From NCBI RefSeq assembly GCF_039592695.1, contig NZ_JBBUTK010000003.1, positions 310,001 through 374,000 on the forward strand: DNA of 64,000 nucleotides, written 5' to 3'. This DNA is from Flagellimonas_A sp039592695 (GTDB lineage: Bacteria; Bacteroidota; Bacteroidia; Flavobacteriales; Flavobacteriaceae). The position numbers and the translations under genes are program-made. Every line of letters begins with the position of its first letter. The first letter of the stretch is position 1. The notes beneath the pieces were generated by a model. It did no database searches. It worked only from the letters and a program-made list of their open reading frames with translations, and had not been told where the DNA came from. Positions 26,087 through 34,730 of this stretch are shown here, in pieces.

Positions 26087-26503
26087 ATGAAGAAAATCGT
26101 TCAAATCTTAGTGATTACTGCTCTGTTGCTTTCATGCCACGAAAAGAAACAATCTACCACTGATGCCACCCAAATGGAAACCGTCATGGCCATTCATGAC
26201 GAGGTCATGCCCAAAATGGGAAAGCTCGGAAAACTGGTGGGTGAACTAAAGCCAAAGGTTGATGCCACTGCACAGGGCAAACAGTACGAGGTCGCCATGA
26301 AAGACCTTCAAGAAGCCCATCAGTCAATGATGGATTGGATGCAGGGATTTGGTGAGCGTTTTGACCATGATGAAATCTTGAACGGAGCCGAACTTTCGCC
26401 ACAAAAGCAAAAATGGCTTGATGAAGAGGAAGAAAAGGTAAAGGCACTCCGTAAAGAAATCAATTCAAGTATTGAGAGGGCAGAGAAATTATTGGACAAA
26501 TAA
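26087..26503 (+). CDS. Small helical lipoprotein of unknown function
   Basis: The ATG at 26087 gives MKKIVQILVITALLLSCHEK, a lipoprotein signal with lipobox LLSC; an in-frame start at 25949 lies inside the upstream gene and is rejected. The mature 120 residues are polar and predicted helical (LQEAHQSMMDWMQGFGERFD; DEEEEKVKALRKEINSS). No enzyme motif is seen. It may be periplasmic and coiled-coil. Read-through from the M16 pair is limited by the terminator 11 bases upstream. Confidence 0.75.
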   Translation: MKKIVQILVITALLLSCHEKKQSTTDATQMETVMAIHDEVMPKMGKLGKLVGELKPKVDATAQGKQYEVAMKDLQEAHQSMMDWMQGFGERFDHDEILNGAELSPQKQKWLDEEEEKVKALRKEINSSIERAEKLLDK

Positions 26504-26535
26504 TTAGGGATATCATTGAAACCACCCCTTGAGGA

Positions 26536-26624
26536 TTGTTACCCTGAGCGCAGTCGAAGGGTTAGGGGGTAAAACTCAAAAAATATTATAAAACACCCCC
26601 CTTACTCCCCCCTCAAGAGGGGGA
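26536..26624. repeat. Two dispersed palindromic repeats between a lipoprotein gene and gldD
   Basis: ACCCTGAGCGCAGTCGAAGGGT (arms ACCCT/AGGGT, 26541-26562) shares the 16-mer CTGAGCGCAGTCGAAG with a site inside the ketosynthase gene at 37980-37995. The second (26593-26624) has CCCCTTACTCCCCCC and CCTCAAGAGGGGG, and recurs at 35216-35250. Confidence 0.65.
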
Positions 26625-27179
26625 TTACTCAGCCCATTTCAAACTTTCCATAATGCGGCGGATGTCTCTTTGCAAATAGACAGATGCCGGATAAATGGAG
26701 TCATAATTGGGCTTGGCATAAAAATAGAGCGAGCCCGTGACAAAATGGTCGGTGCTGTCGGTCACATAGAATTGGGACTGCGAAGCGGCATTGCCTGTGA
26801 CCTCATAGAACATACCGTAGACTTTGTCTTCGTCATTCACAAAGGGCTGTTCTAAAATATTATCGGCCTTTACCGTATGCTCATAGGAGAGTTTTTGGGC
26901 ATCGGTAAGCAAGGTTCTCAGATTGTCATCTACTCTTTTGTAGGTGATGTAAATAGAGCCTTTCATCATCGGATAATCCAACACCATGGAGCAATCTTCC
27001 TTGGCCGTTATCTCAGATGCGGTGTTTGAATCAAAGGTAAAATCACATTCACTGTTCAGTTGCTTATACTTTGCCTTGGGAAATTCTAATCGCAACATGG
27101 CCTTGGGCTTGGGCAGTGGGTCTTCTTTACAACCCAACACTGCAAGGGCCAAAATGAAAAAAATCATGCTATACTTCAT
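26625..27179 (-). CDS. gldD: Gliding motility lipoprotein GldD
   Basis: The 184-aa product has a lipobox (LAVLGCKEDP) and the GldD pattern: PKPKAMLRLEFPKAKYK, then YPMMKGSIYITYKRV and LYFYAKPNYDSIYPA. GldD is one of the lipoproteins needed for gliding and for the T9SS-linked motility machinery in Flavobacterium. It overlaps gldE by 11 bases, as usual for this pair. This places the organism among gliding-capable Flavobacteriia, although motility itself cannot be read from one locus. Confidence 0.95.
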   Translation of the reverse strand: MKYSMIFFILALAVLGCKEDPLPKPKAMLRLEFPKAKYKQLNSECDFTFDSNTASEITAKEDCSMVLDYPMMKGSIYITYKRVDDNLRTLLTDAQKLSYEHTVKADNILEQPFVNDEDKVYGMFYEVTGNAASQSQFYVTDSTDHFVTGSLYFYAKPNYDSIYPASVYLQRDIRRIMESLKWAE

Positions 27180-28500
27180 GGGGCAAGGTCACTTTTATTT
27201 GTTTCAACCGTTTTTTATCCAAACTCTCAACTACAAACTGATAGTTGTCGAACACCACTTTTTCACCTCGTTTCGGAAAGCTTCCCGCTATTTCGAGAAC
27301 GAATCCGGCGATGGTTTCTGATTCTCCCTTTTTTTCTTCAAAACGCTCTTCATCCTCAATCTTCACCACGCGATAAAAATCCTTCAGCGTGGTCTTTCCT
27401 TCAAAAACAAAGTTATGGTCATCCAATTTTGAGAAAATCAAATCCTCGTCATCAAATTCGTCGCTGATATCGCCAACAATCTCCTCAATAATGTCTTCTA
27501 AGGTCACGATACCCGAAGTACCGCCATATTCATCGACTACAATGGCAAGGTGTTTCTTCTTTTCCTGAAATTCGAGCAACAGGTCATCCAACTTTTTATT
27601 TTCGGGAACGAAATAGGGCTCACGTATCAATTTCATCCAGTTAAACGATTTTCGCTCGATGTAGGGGAGCAAATCCTTTACGTAGAGAACGCCCAGAACA
27701 TTGTCCATATTTTCAGAAAACACGGGGATTCTTGAAAAGCCGTTCTTTTTGATCTCTTGCAACACCTCTGGAAATTTCATGTTCTCATCCAGGGCAAAAA
27801 TATCGATGCGGGGCCGCATCACCTGTTTGGTATCCGTATTGCCGAACGAGACGATGCCTTCCAGAATCTTCTGTTCTTCCTTGGTGGTGTCGCCCTCAGA
27901 AGTGAGCTCCAACGCCTGTGAAAGGTGGTCAATACCAAAGTTGTATTTCTGCCTTCCCAATTTGTTGTGCAAAAAGATGGTGGCAGAACGCATGGGCATA
28001 CTTAGCGGATAAAAAAGTTTATCCAGCACATTGATGGGTATTGCCATGAACTGGGAAAATTGAACCCGGTTTCGATTGGCGTATATTTTTGGCAAGATTT
28101 CACCGAACATCAAAATCAAGAATGTGGCCAAAATCACCTCAAGGATAAACCGCACTGAAATGACGCCAAACAAGGTTTGGTTCATATTGGTAAAAAAAGC
28201 GTCGCCCAAAGAGCTGAAAAGCAATACGATACCGATGTTGATGGCATTATTGGCTATCAAAATGGTCGCTAGCAATTTTTTGGGCTTCTCAAGCAGCTTG
28301 ACAATCAATTTGTCGCGTGACAGGCCATTCTCGGCCATCTCGTTCAGTTCGGTCTGTGACAGGCCAAACAGGGCCACCTCAGCACCTGATATAAGTGCTG
28401 AACAAATCAAAAGCACAACGAGCACTACAATTTTTGCAATAAAGACACCTTCAAAAAGTAGTAGTGAAGAAATTACAAGACTGTACGGGTCGGGGTCCAA
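27169..28500 (-). CDS. gldE: Gliding motility-associated protein GldE (CNNM/CorC-like)
   Basis: The 443-aa membrane protein has an N-terminal DUF21/CNNM transmembrane domain (LICSALISGAEVALFGLSQTE), two CBS domains (VMRPRIDIFAL; HLAIVVDEYGGTSGIVTLED) and a C-terminal CorC/HlyC domain. In Flavobacterium GldE supports GldD function. No ATG is available: the frame is closed by a stop a few codons upstream, and the only fitting start is TTG at 28500, giving MDPDPYSLV. It lies 24 bases after ssb. Confidence 0.95.
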   Translation of the reverse strand: MDPDPYSLVISSLLLFEGVFIAKIVVLVVLLICSALISGAEVALFGLSQTELNEMAENGLSRDKLIVKLLEKPKKLLATILIANNAINIGIVLLFSSLGDAFFTNMNQTLFGVISVRFILEVILATFLILMFGEILPKIYANRNRVQFSQFMAIPINVLDKLFYPLSMPMRSATIFLHNKLGRQKYNFGIDHLSQALELTSEGDTTKEEQKILEGIVSFGNTDTKQVMRPRIDIFALDENMKFPEVLQEIKKNGFSRIPVFSENMDNVLGVLYVKDLLPYIERKSFNWMKLIREPYFVPENKKLDDLLLEFQEKKKHLAIVVDEYGGTSGIVTLEDIIEEIVGDISDEFDDEDLIFSKLDDHNFVFEGKTTLKDFYRVVKIEDEERFEEKKGESETIAGFVLEIAGSFPKRGEKVVFDNYQFVVESLDKKRLKQIKVTLPHEV

Positions 28501-28524
28501 TAGTTTTGTTTACTGACAAATGGG

Positions 28525-28980
28525 TTAAAATGGTAAATCATCATCCTGTTCGTCAACAGGTGCCGGTTCTGATGTCACACTATTTGAAGTCTTTGCGACA
28601 GGCTTTGAGGTTGCAGCATCTTGTGCATTTGATTGCCCTTCATTTTTGTTTGACAAAAAAGTGAAGTCCTGCACGTGCACTTCAGTGGTATATCGGGTGT
28701 TGCCATCTTCACCCTGCCATTGGCGATTTTTCAACCTTCCCTCAACATAGATCTTGTCTCCTTTGCCCAAGTATTTTTCACATACCTCGGCCGCTTTGTT
28801 GCGTACCACGATGTTGTGCCAGTCGGTGTTGGTCACTTTTTCACCCGTCTGCCGGTTGGTATAGGTTTCATTGGTGGCCAGGGGAAATCTAGCAATGCAG
28901 CCCCCGCCCTCAAAATAATGTATTTTCACTTCGTCGCCCAGATGCCCGATAAGCATCACTTTGTTCAATGTTCCACTCAT
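28525..28980 (-). CDS. ssb: Single-stranded DNA-binding protein
   Basis: The 151-aa protein has an OB fold (MSGTLNKVMLIGHLGDEVKI; TDWHNIVVRNKAAEVCEKYL; KGDKIYVEGRLKNRQW), an acidic disordered tail and the partner-binding tip DDDLPF. It coats single-stranded DNA and recruits repair and replication proteins. It sits between mutY and gldE, the standard flavobacterial order. Confidence 0.97.
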   Translation of the reverse strand: MSGTLNKVMLIGHLGDEVKIHYFEGGGCIARFPLATNETYTNRQTGEKVTNTDWHNIVVRNKAAEVCEKYLGKGDKIYVEGRLKNRQWQGEDGNTRYTTEVHVQDFTFLSNKNEGQSNAQDAATSKPVAKTSNSVTSEPAPVDEQDDDLPF

Positions 28981-29017
28981 ATCATTTCTATCTAATCCGT
29001 CTATCTAATCAAAAGTA

Positions 29018-30055
29018 CTAAAATTTGTAGGTATTGATAAAGTCAGCCATCAATACCGGAACGGGATATTCTTTAACATTTTCTACGGATACCCCATTTT
29101 TCAAAACCGAAGACAACTTGACCACCCAAAATTTGGTGTAGAGATGTTGGTGTGAGAGTTTATGTACTATCGGCTCTTGATTGTAGCTTTCTATGGATGA
29201 AACCGTACCAAACCCTTTACACTTTTCTTCAACCAGATGCACATCCATCATTCCCAAGACACCCTCTGACTCAAGTAATGGAAATTGATATAAATTCTGC
29301 CAAATGCCTTTTTGGGTACGTTTTTCCAACTGCGTATTGCCATCGCTATCAATCAAGACCAGATAGTTGAAAAACCGTTTCTTGACCTTGTTCTTTTTCA
29401 ACTTTACGGGAAGCTGGCCCACCAAACCTTTTTGAAGGGCCTTACAGCCATCGTTCAATGGGCAAACCGTGCAATTCGGATTTTTAGGGGCACATTGTAT
29501 CGCACCGAATTCCATAATGCCCTGATTGTAGTCGCGAACAGTTGAAGCGCTCATTACCTCTTTCGCCAACTGTTTGAAATATTTGATTCCAGCAGTGCTG
29601 TTTGTGGGGAGGTCAACGCCAAAATATCTCGCCAGTACACGGTACACATTGCCATCGACCACGGGTTGCGGCTCACCATAGCAGATAGAGGCGATGGCAC
29701 TGGCGGTGTAGTCGCCCACACCCTTCAATTTCAACAAGCCTTCGTAGGTTTTGGGGAACTCCGCACCATTCTCGGCTACCACATATCTTGCCGTGGCATG
29801 CATGTTTCTTGCTCTTGAGTAGTACCCAAGGCCCTGCCAAAGTTTGAGCACCTTTTCTTCACTGGCATTCGCCAAATCGGTAACGGTCGGAAACGCTTTA
29901 ATAAACTTTTTATAGTATGGCAATCCCTGTGCGACGCGGGTCTGCTGCAACATTACTTCTGAAAGCCAGATATTGTAAGGATTTTGTGTGGTTCGCCATG
30001 GTAATTCACGTTTATTTTCTGTGTACCAGCGTAAAATTTTTTGGGAAAAATCCAT
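29018..30055 (-). CDS. mutY: A/G-specific adenine glycosylase MutY
   Basis: MutY removes adenine mispaired with 8-oxoguanine. The 345-aa product has ENKRELPWR, the helix-hairpin-helix LLKLKGVGDYTASAIASICY with the catalytic Asp after VDGNVYRVLARYF, the 4Fe-4S ligands C-x6-C-x2-C-x5-C (CAPKNPNCTVCPLNDGC) and a C-terminal NUDIX-like domain. The start at 30055 (MDFSQKILRWYTENKR) is preferred to 30076. It heads the mutY-ssb-gldE-gldD operon. Confidence 0.97.
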   Translation of the reverse strand: MDFSQKILRWYTENKRELPWRTTQNPYNIWLSEVMLQQTRVAQGLPYYKKFIKAFPTVTDLANASEEKVLKLWQGLGYYSRARNMHATARYVVAENGAEFPKTYEGLLKLKGVGDYTASAIASICYGEPQPVVDGNVYRVLARYFGVDLPTNSTAGIKYFKQLAKEVMSASTVRDYNQGIMEFGAIQCAPKNPNCTVCPLNDGCKALQKGLVGQLPVKLKKNKVKKRFFNYLVLIDSDGNTQLEKRTQKGIWQNLYQFPLLESEGVLGMMDVHLVEEKCKGFGTVSSIESYNQEPIVHKLSHQHLYTKFWVVKLSSVLKNGVSVENVKEYPVPVLMADFINTYKF

Positions 30056-30136
30056 AGCAAAAATAATAATGGACAAAAGTAGCAGTTTATATACTTAAAA
30101 TTTAGAGGCTTATCCAAATCATCCCATTTTAATTTA

Positions 30137-30144
30137 TATATTTG
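30137..30144 (+). promoter_or_regulatory. -7 box for the HU gene
   Basis: TATATTTG matches TAnnTTTG and would give a leader of about 25 bases before the ATG at 30176. No clear TTG -33 element precedes it. Confidence 0.5.
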
Positions 30145-30175
30145 CAAGCCTTAAAAACAAAAACTTAATTACAAC

Positions 30176-30466
30176 ATGACGAAAGCGGATATTGTATCCA
30201 GAATCTCAGAAAAGCTGGGTATGGAGAAAGGAGATGTTCAAGCAACGGTTGAATCATTCATGGAAGAGGTGAAGGCCTCGCTTGAAAGTGGAAATAACGT
30301 ATATCTGAGAGGTTTTGGAAGCTTTATCATCAAGACCAGGGCAGAGAAGACAGGAAGAAACATATCAAAGAATACGACCATCAAGATTCCTGCACACAAC
30401 ATTCCTGCGTTTAAACCTGCAAAAGTGTTTGTCGAAGGCGTTAAAAGCAACGTACAGGTCAAATAA
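30176..30466 (+). CDS. HU/IHF family DNA-binding protein
   Basis: The 96-aa protein (MTKADIVSRISEKLGMEKGD; GNNVYLRGFGSFIIKTRAEK; IPAHNIPAFKPAKVFVEGVK) has the HU/IHF body and the Pro-containing DNA-inserting arm. It bends DNA and organises the nucleoid. It is followed by a very small basic gene and RNase E/G, a conserved Bacteroidota order. Confidence 0.95.
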   Translation: MTKADIVSRISEKLGMEKGDVQATVESFMEEVKASLESGNNVYLRGFGSFIIKTRAEKTGRNISKNTTIKIPAHNIPAFKPAKVFVEGVKSNVQVK

Positions 30467-30478
30467 ATTATAACCCAA

Positions 30479-30484
30479 AAGGAG
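30479..30484 (+). promoter_or_regulatory. Strong Shine-Dalgarno site, rare in this window
   Basis: AAGGAG lies seven bases before the ATG at 30492. Almost no other gene here has such a site, in keeping with Bacteroidota ribosomes, which hide the anti-Shine-Dalgarno end of 16S rRNA. Confidence 0.7.
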
Positions 30485-30491
30485 AACTTCT

Positions 30492-30581
30492 ATGCCGAGT
30501 GGTAAGAAAAGAAAAAGACATAAGGTAGCGACCCACAAGCGAAAAAAGCGAAGGAGAGCTAACCGACACAAGAAAAAGTAG
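30492..30581 (+). CDS. Very small basic ribosomal-type protein, 29 aa
   Basis: The product MPSGKKRKRHKVATHKRKKR then RRANRHKKK is more than half Lys, Arg and His. It resembles the tiny basic proteins grouped with Thx / bS22 / the AURKAIP1-COX24 C-terminal motif that bind the small ribosomal subunit, and similar peptides are common in Bacteroidota. It begins 25 bases after the HU stop and is preceded by a strong Shine-Dalgarno site. Its stop lies in the terminator stem that closes the operon. The ribosomal role is by resemblance. Confidence 0.8.
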   Translation: MPSGKKRKRHKVATHKRKKRRRANRHKKK

Positions 30582-30600
30582 TTGTTTTCGACTACTTTTT
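30573..30600 (+). terminator. Terminator after the small basic protein gene
   Basis: AAAAAGTAGT and ACTACTTTTT form a perfect ten-pair stem with an eight-base loop. The stop codon TAG is within the left arm. RNase E/G therefore has a separate transcript. Confidence 0.85.
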
Positions 30601-30616
30601 CATTTTAGAGCCATAC

Positions 30617-30672
30617 GTTCTTTGACATAGTTAGAGATTCAAAAGAATTTCAATCGGTCGTCATGACCGATT
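30617..30672 (+). promoter_or_regulatory. RNase E/G leader: boxA-like element and start-codon hairpin
   Basis: GTTCTTTGACA (30617-30627) resembles the boxA antitermination element found in ribosomal RNA leaders. AATCGGTC (30652-30659) and GACCGATT (30665-30672) form an eight-pair stem whose loop and stem base include the ATG at 30663. RNase E genes elsewhere are autoregulated through their leaders, so this may be such a target. Confidence 0.45.
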
Positions 30673-32282
30673 TCAAAATATTGTTTAATCATCCGTTTTC
30701 AAAACTTGAAAATGGATACAAATCGATTCATGTGAATAGAGAATTAGTAGTAAGATCTCGTCACGATTCAGTCGATTTTGCCTTACTTAAGGATGGAAAA
30801 CTTATAGAACTTCACAAAGATGAAGATGACAACAATTTTGCTGTAGGAGACATATTTCTCGCAAAAATCAGGAAACCCGTTTCGGGCCTGAATGCAGCGT
30901 TTGTTGATGTGGGCTATGAAAAAGATGCTTTTTTGCATTATCACGATCTGGGCCCGCAACTGTCATCACTCTTAAAATTCATCAAGCAAGCACGTACGGG
31001 AAAACTCAGAGATTTTTCCCTAAAGAATTTTCCGTTTGAAAAAGACATTGACAAAAATGGCGGCATCAACGATGTCATCAAGGCCAACCAGTCGTTATTG
31101 GTTCAAATTGTAAAAGAGCCCATTTCGACAAAAGGACCCAGAATCAGCTCAGAGCTATCCATAGCCGGGCGCTATTTGGTCATGGTCCCCTTTTCTGACC
31201 GCGTTTCCGTATCGCAAAAAATCGGAACCCGTGAAGAAAAAAACAGGTTGATCCGTTTGGTGAAAAGTATCAAACCAAAAGGGTTTGGCGTTATCATCAG
31301 AACCGTCGCCGAAGGCAAAAAAGTCGCTGAACTTGATAAAGACCTTCAGAATTTGCAATCAAAGTGGATTGCAATGTGCAAAAAGATCTATAAAGCACCA
31401 CACCCCTCAAAAGTCTTGGTCGAGGTCAATAGGGCCTCATCAATTCTAAGGGATGTTTTCAACGATACCTTCACGGGTATTCACGTTGATGATGAAACGC
31501 TTCATGATCAAATCAAGGATTATCTGCATGAAATTGCTCCTGATAAGGTATCGATAGTAAAGCACTATACCGGTTCAGCACCAATATTTGAAAAATTTGG
31601 TATTGAACGACAGATAAAGACCTCATTCGGGCGTACGGCCTCAATGAGCAAAGGTGCATATTTGGTTATCGAACATACTGAAGCACTTCACGTTATCGAT
31701 GTGAACAGTGGCAATAGGTCCAACAAGGCCAAAAACCAAGAAGATACTGCCCTTGAGGTAAATCTTTTGGCTGCCACTGAGATTGCGAGGCAGTTGCGCC
31801 TTCGAGATATGGGAGGCATCATTGTGATCGATTTCATTGATATGACCAGAGGTGATCATAGAAGAAAGCTTTTCGATCATCTCAGGGATGAGATGAAAGA
31901 TGATCGTGCCAAGCACAAAATCTTGCCTCCGAGCAAGTTCGGGCTGGTACAGATTACCAGGCAGCGTGTTCGGCCAGAAATGAAAATCAAGACCAGTGAA
32001 GAAAATCCGAACGGAAGCGGTCAAGAGATTGAAGCGCCCATCGTCTTGATTGAAAAAATCAACACTGACTTAGAACGAATCATGAAAGGCCCAAACAAAA
32101 ACAAAGGGGGAATCACATTGAACCTACACCCTTTTATTGCGGCCTATTTGACCAAGGGGTTTCCCTCCATACGGTCAAAATGGTTCTTGGAGCATAAAAA
32201 ATGGGTCAAAGTTCAGCCCAGAGATGCATACACATACCTTGAGTACCGTTTTAAGGACAAAGACGGTAAAACCATACGCTAA
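30663..32282 (+). CDS. rng: Ribonuclease E/G (Rne/Rng family)
   Basis: The 539-aa protein has the S1 domain (VGDIFLAKIRKPVSGLNAAF; VDVGYEKDAFLHY), the RNase H-like and 5'-sensor regions, and the catalytic DNase I-like segment (LHVIDVNSGNRSNKAKNQED; GGIIVIDFIDM) with metal-binding Asp residues. It processes rRNA and decays mRNA. Start: the ATG at 30663 adds 23 residues (MTDFKILFNHPF...) not expected in the family. Homologues usually begin MNKELIIRS-like, matching the in-frame GTG at 30732 (VNRELVVRSRHDSVDFALLK). Both starts are possible; I suspect the GTG. The boxA-like leader and hairpin at the upstream ATG support a regulated 5' region. Confidence 0.93.
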   Translation: MTDFKILFNHPFSKLENGYKSIHVNRELVVRSRHDSVDFALLKDGKLIELHKDEDDNNFAVGDIFLAKIRKPVSGLNAAFVDVGYEKDAFLHYHDLGPQLSSLLKFIKQARTGKLRDFSLKNFPFEKDIDKNGGINDVIKANQSLLVQIVKEPISTKGPRISSELSIAGRYLVMVPFSDRVSVSQKIGTREEKNRLIRLVKSIKPKGFGVIIRTVAEGKKVAELDKDLQNLQSKWIAMCKKIYKAPHPSKVLVEVNRASSILRDVFNDTFTGIHVDDETLHDQIKDYLHEIAPDKVSIVKHYTGSAPIFEKFGIERQIKTSFGRTASMSKGAYLVIEHTEALHVIDVNSGNRSNKAKNQEDTALEVNLLAATEIARQLRLRDMGGIIVIDFIDMTRGDHRRKLFDHLRDEMKDDRAKHKILPPSKFGLVQITRQRVRPEMKIKTSEENPNGSGQEIEAPIVLIEKINTDLERIMKGPNKNKGGITLNLHPFIAAYLTKGFPSIRSKWFLEHKKWVKVQPRDAYTYLEYRFKDKDGKTIR

Positions 32283-32315
32283 AAAGCGGCTCCAAAATTG
32301 GGGCCGCTTTTTTGT
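32281..32315 (+). terminator. Terminator after RNase E/G
   Basis: AAAAGCGGCTCC and GGGGCCGCTTTT form a long stem around AAAATT, followed by further T. It starts at the stop codon of the RNase gene. Confidence 0.85.
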
Positions 32316-32364
32316 TTTATACCATATTCTTTCATTGTTTTACTTTTATGTAAGATTCATTGCC

Positions 32365-34725
32365 ATGAGACCACTATATTTTTCGTTTTTGACATTACTT
32401 TTTTTTGGATGCGCTCCCGAGACGCCAAAGGCTTTTTCAGAATTGATGAACGATGCCCCATCTATTAAGGGCAAACAGACCTATTTAGAATCTCCGTATG
32501 TCACAGCGGGCAACCGCGTGTACATGGTCGGGCACCAAGACGGAAGCTTCCCTGATCTTGGCTGGCACATCAAAGGTGAAATGGGCGGTATTTGGAACCA
32601 CCCCATCAAATTGATGGATGGGTTCGAGGCGACTATTTATGTAGGTGATGACAAGCTTTCGTTGAACAAAGCAACAGGTTTTGTCAACTATCCCATGGCC
32701 AACAAGCATATTTTTGAATTTCCTGAAAAAGGGTTAACCATAGAACGTTGGCAATTTGTGCCCGATGGAAAACAAGGTGTTTTTATTCAATTCTTGATCA
32801 AAAGCATATCGGAAACCGACCAAAACATTGATTTTGAGTTTACAGGGCATTCCGATTTAAGGCCTACGTGGTTGGGCGAACGAACTAATATGGTCGATGG
32901 CCGAGATGTCGCATCGTTCGATAACGGAAAATGGATTGTCAAAGACAGCAACAACGAATGGTACGCTGTTTTTGGTTCTGATGAAAGTCCGACCAAGCAA
33001 GAGAAAAAAGAATCTGAAGAAGAGAATGCGTCATCCAGCTCGCTTACCTATTCTTTGGATGTTGGCCAAACAACGGCCATAAACTTTGTAATCTCAGGTT
33101 CTTATCAATCTGAAAATCAGGCGCTCAGTGAATATGCTGACCTACAAAAAAACTATTCCAGTTATGCCACAGACAAAAAACTTCGCTACGCTTCACTGGC
33201 GCAACAATCAAAATTGTCCATCCCTGATAAAGATCTGCAACAAGCTTTTGAGTGGCTCAAATACAACTGTGATTGGCTCGTAAGGTCAGTACCTGAAATT
33301 GGCACTGGTATCGGGGCAGGCATTCCCGATTACCCGTGGTGGTTCGGGGTCGATAGCGAATATGCGCTCATGGGGTATATGGCCGTGGGGCAGACCGATC
33401 CAGTGTACAGCACCATCAAACTACTCGACAGTGTTTCGATGGCTCTGAACGGCAACGGAAAAATAATTCACGAAATGTCAACCAATGGTACTGTTTTCAA
33501 TGCTGGAAATATTAACGAAACACCACAGTTTGCATCATTGATATGGGAAATCTATAAATGGAACGGTGATAAAGAGTTTCTCAAGAAATATTTCCCCACT
33601 ATCGAAAAGGGGCTTAATTGGTTGCTGCTAGAAAATGATGAAAATAAAAATCTGTTTCCTGACGGATTTGGAATGATGGAAATACATGGTCTTGATAGTG
33701 AAATGATTGATGTAGCCTCGTATACGCAAAAGGCTTTTTCAGACGCAGCAAAAATGGCCGATGAGTTGGGCAAGACCGCCCTAGCCAATCAATATGAGGC
33801 TTTGGCAGAAAATCTAAAGGAAAAAATAAATGCTGAATTCTGGTCTGAAGAATTCAATTCGTACGCCGATTTTCTAGGCACTGATGAGCAGGCACTGCAT
33901 TTGATTGAAGATGCCATCATACGGGCAGACACTTTGAACAAACCCTGGGCCATTGAAGAATTGGAGCAGACCAAAAAACGACTATTGGCAAGTCCATCCA
34001 GCGAATTAAGACCCTTTGTACTGCACCATAACTGGGTGGTCAACACCCCTATGGAAATGGGCATTGCCGACTCTGCCAAGGCTATTACCGCATTGGATAC
34101 GGCCAAAAAGTTTACCAATCAGTTTGGGGTTTTTGTCACCGGCATCGATCGTGATGAGTCGGCTGGCAAGGACGATGGTTCGTTTCAGGGCAGCAAAGTA
34201 TTTTCATACACGGGTGCTGTAATGACCTTGCCTACTGGTGTTCAAGCCATTGCTGAAAATAATTACGGTCGCCCTGATGAGGCTTTGGATTATCTCAAAC
34301 GAATGGCCAGAACTTTCAGCTATGCACTACCTGGAAGCATGTATGAAGTCTCCCCAGACTACGGCATGATGACCCAGGCATGGAACATCTATGCCTTTGC
34401 CATACCCATAGTGCAGCAGTTTTTTGGCATCCAACCTATGGCCCATAAAAAAACAGTGGTCATTAGACCCCAAATGCCCTCAACTTGGAATGAAGCCTCA
34501 CTTGAAAATGTAAAAGTGGCCGATAACTCCATATCTGTTTTTTTCTCTGAAAATGATGGAAAATTCAACATCAAGATACATCAGATAAATCCCGAATGGA
34601 CGCTGAAAGTGATGCTTCCCAAAGATTCATACGTTATAGAAAATGATGATGTGCAAATTACCGAGGAAGGTGCAAATGCTGTTTTTATATCATCGGGCAA
34701 AGAATTGATTTTAAATTCAAAATAA
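32365..34725 (+). CDS. Lipoprotein with six-hairpin glycosidase-like domain
   Basis: The ATG at 32365 gives MRPLYFSFLTLLFFGCAPET with lipobox FFGC; the open frame reaches back to 32224 inside the RNase gene and is rejected. Residues 30-280 are a beta-rich N-terminal domain. Residues about 290-700 look like the (alpha/alpha)6 barrel of glycogen-debranching-type amylo-1,6-glucosidases and related families (GIPDYPWWFGVDSEYALMGY; EIYKWNGDKEFLKKYFPTIE; DGFGMMEIHGLDSEMIDVAS). It is probably a periplasmic or surface glycan hydrolase. The substrate is unknown; no polysaccharide locus surrounds it. Confidence 0.75.
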   Translation: MRPLYFSFLTLLFFGCAPETPKAFSELMNDAPSIKGKQTYLESPYVTAGNRVYMVGHQDGSFPDLGWHIKGEMGGIWNHPIKLMDGFEATIYVGDDKLSLNKATGFVNYPMANKHIFEFPEKGLTIERWQFVPDGKQGVFIQFLIKSISETDQNIDFEFTGHSDLRPTWLGERTNMVDGRDVASFDNGKWIVKDSNNEWYAVFGSDESPTKQEKKESEEENASSSSLTYSLDVGQTTAINFVISGSYQSENQALSEYADLQKNYSSYATDKKLRYASLAQQSKLSIPDKDLQQAFEWLKYNCDWLVRSVPEIGTGIGAGIPDYPWWFGVDSEYALMGYMAVGQTDPVYSTIKLLDSVSMALNGNGKIIHEMSTNGTVFNAGNINETPQFASLIWEIYKWNGDKEFLKKYFPTIEKGLNWLLLENDENKNLFPDGFGMMEIHGLDSEMIDVASYTQKAFSDAAKMADELGKTALANQYEALAENLKEKINAEFWSEEFNSYADFLGTDEQALHLIEDAIIRADTLNKPWAIEELEQTKKRLLASPSSELRPFVLHHNWVVNTPMEMGIADSAKAITALDTAKKFTNQFGVFVTGIDRDESAGKDDGSFQGSKVFSYTGAVMTLPTGVQAIAENNYGRPDEALDYLKRMARTFSYALPGSMYEVSPDYGMMTQAWNIYAFAIPIVQQFFGIQPMAHKKTVVIRPQMPSTWNEASLENVKVADNSISVFFSENDGKFNIKIHQINPEWTLKVMLPKDSYVIENDDVQITEEGANAVFISSGKELILNSK

Positions 34726-34730
34726 CCGCA

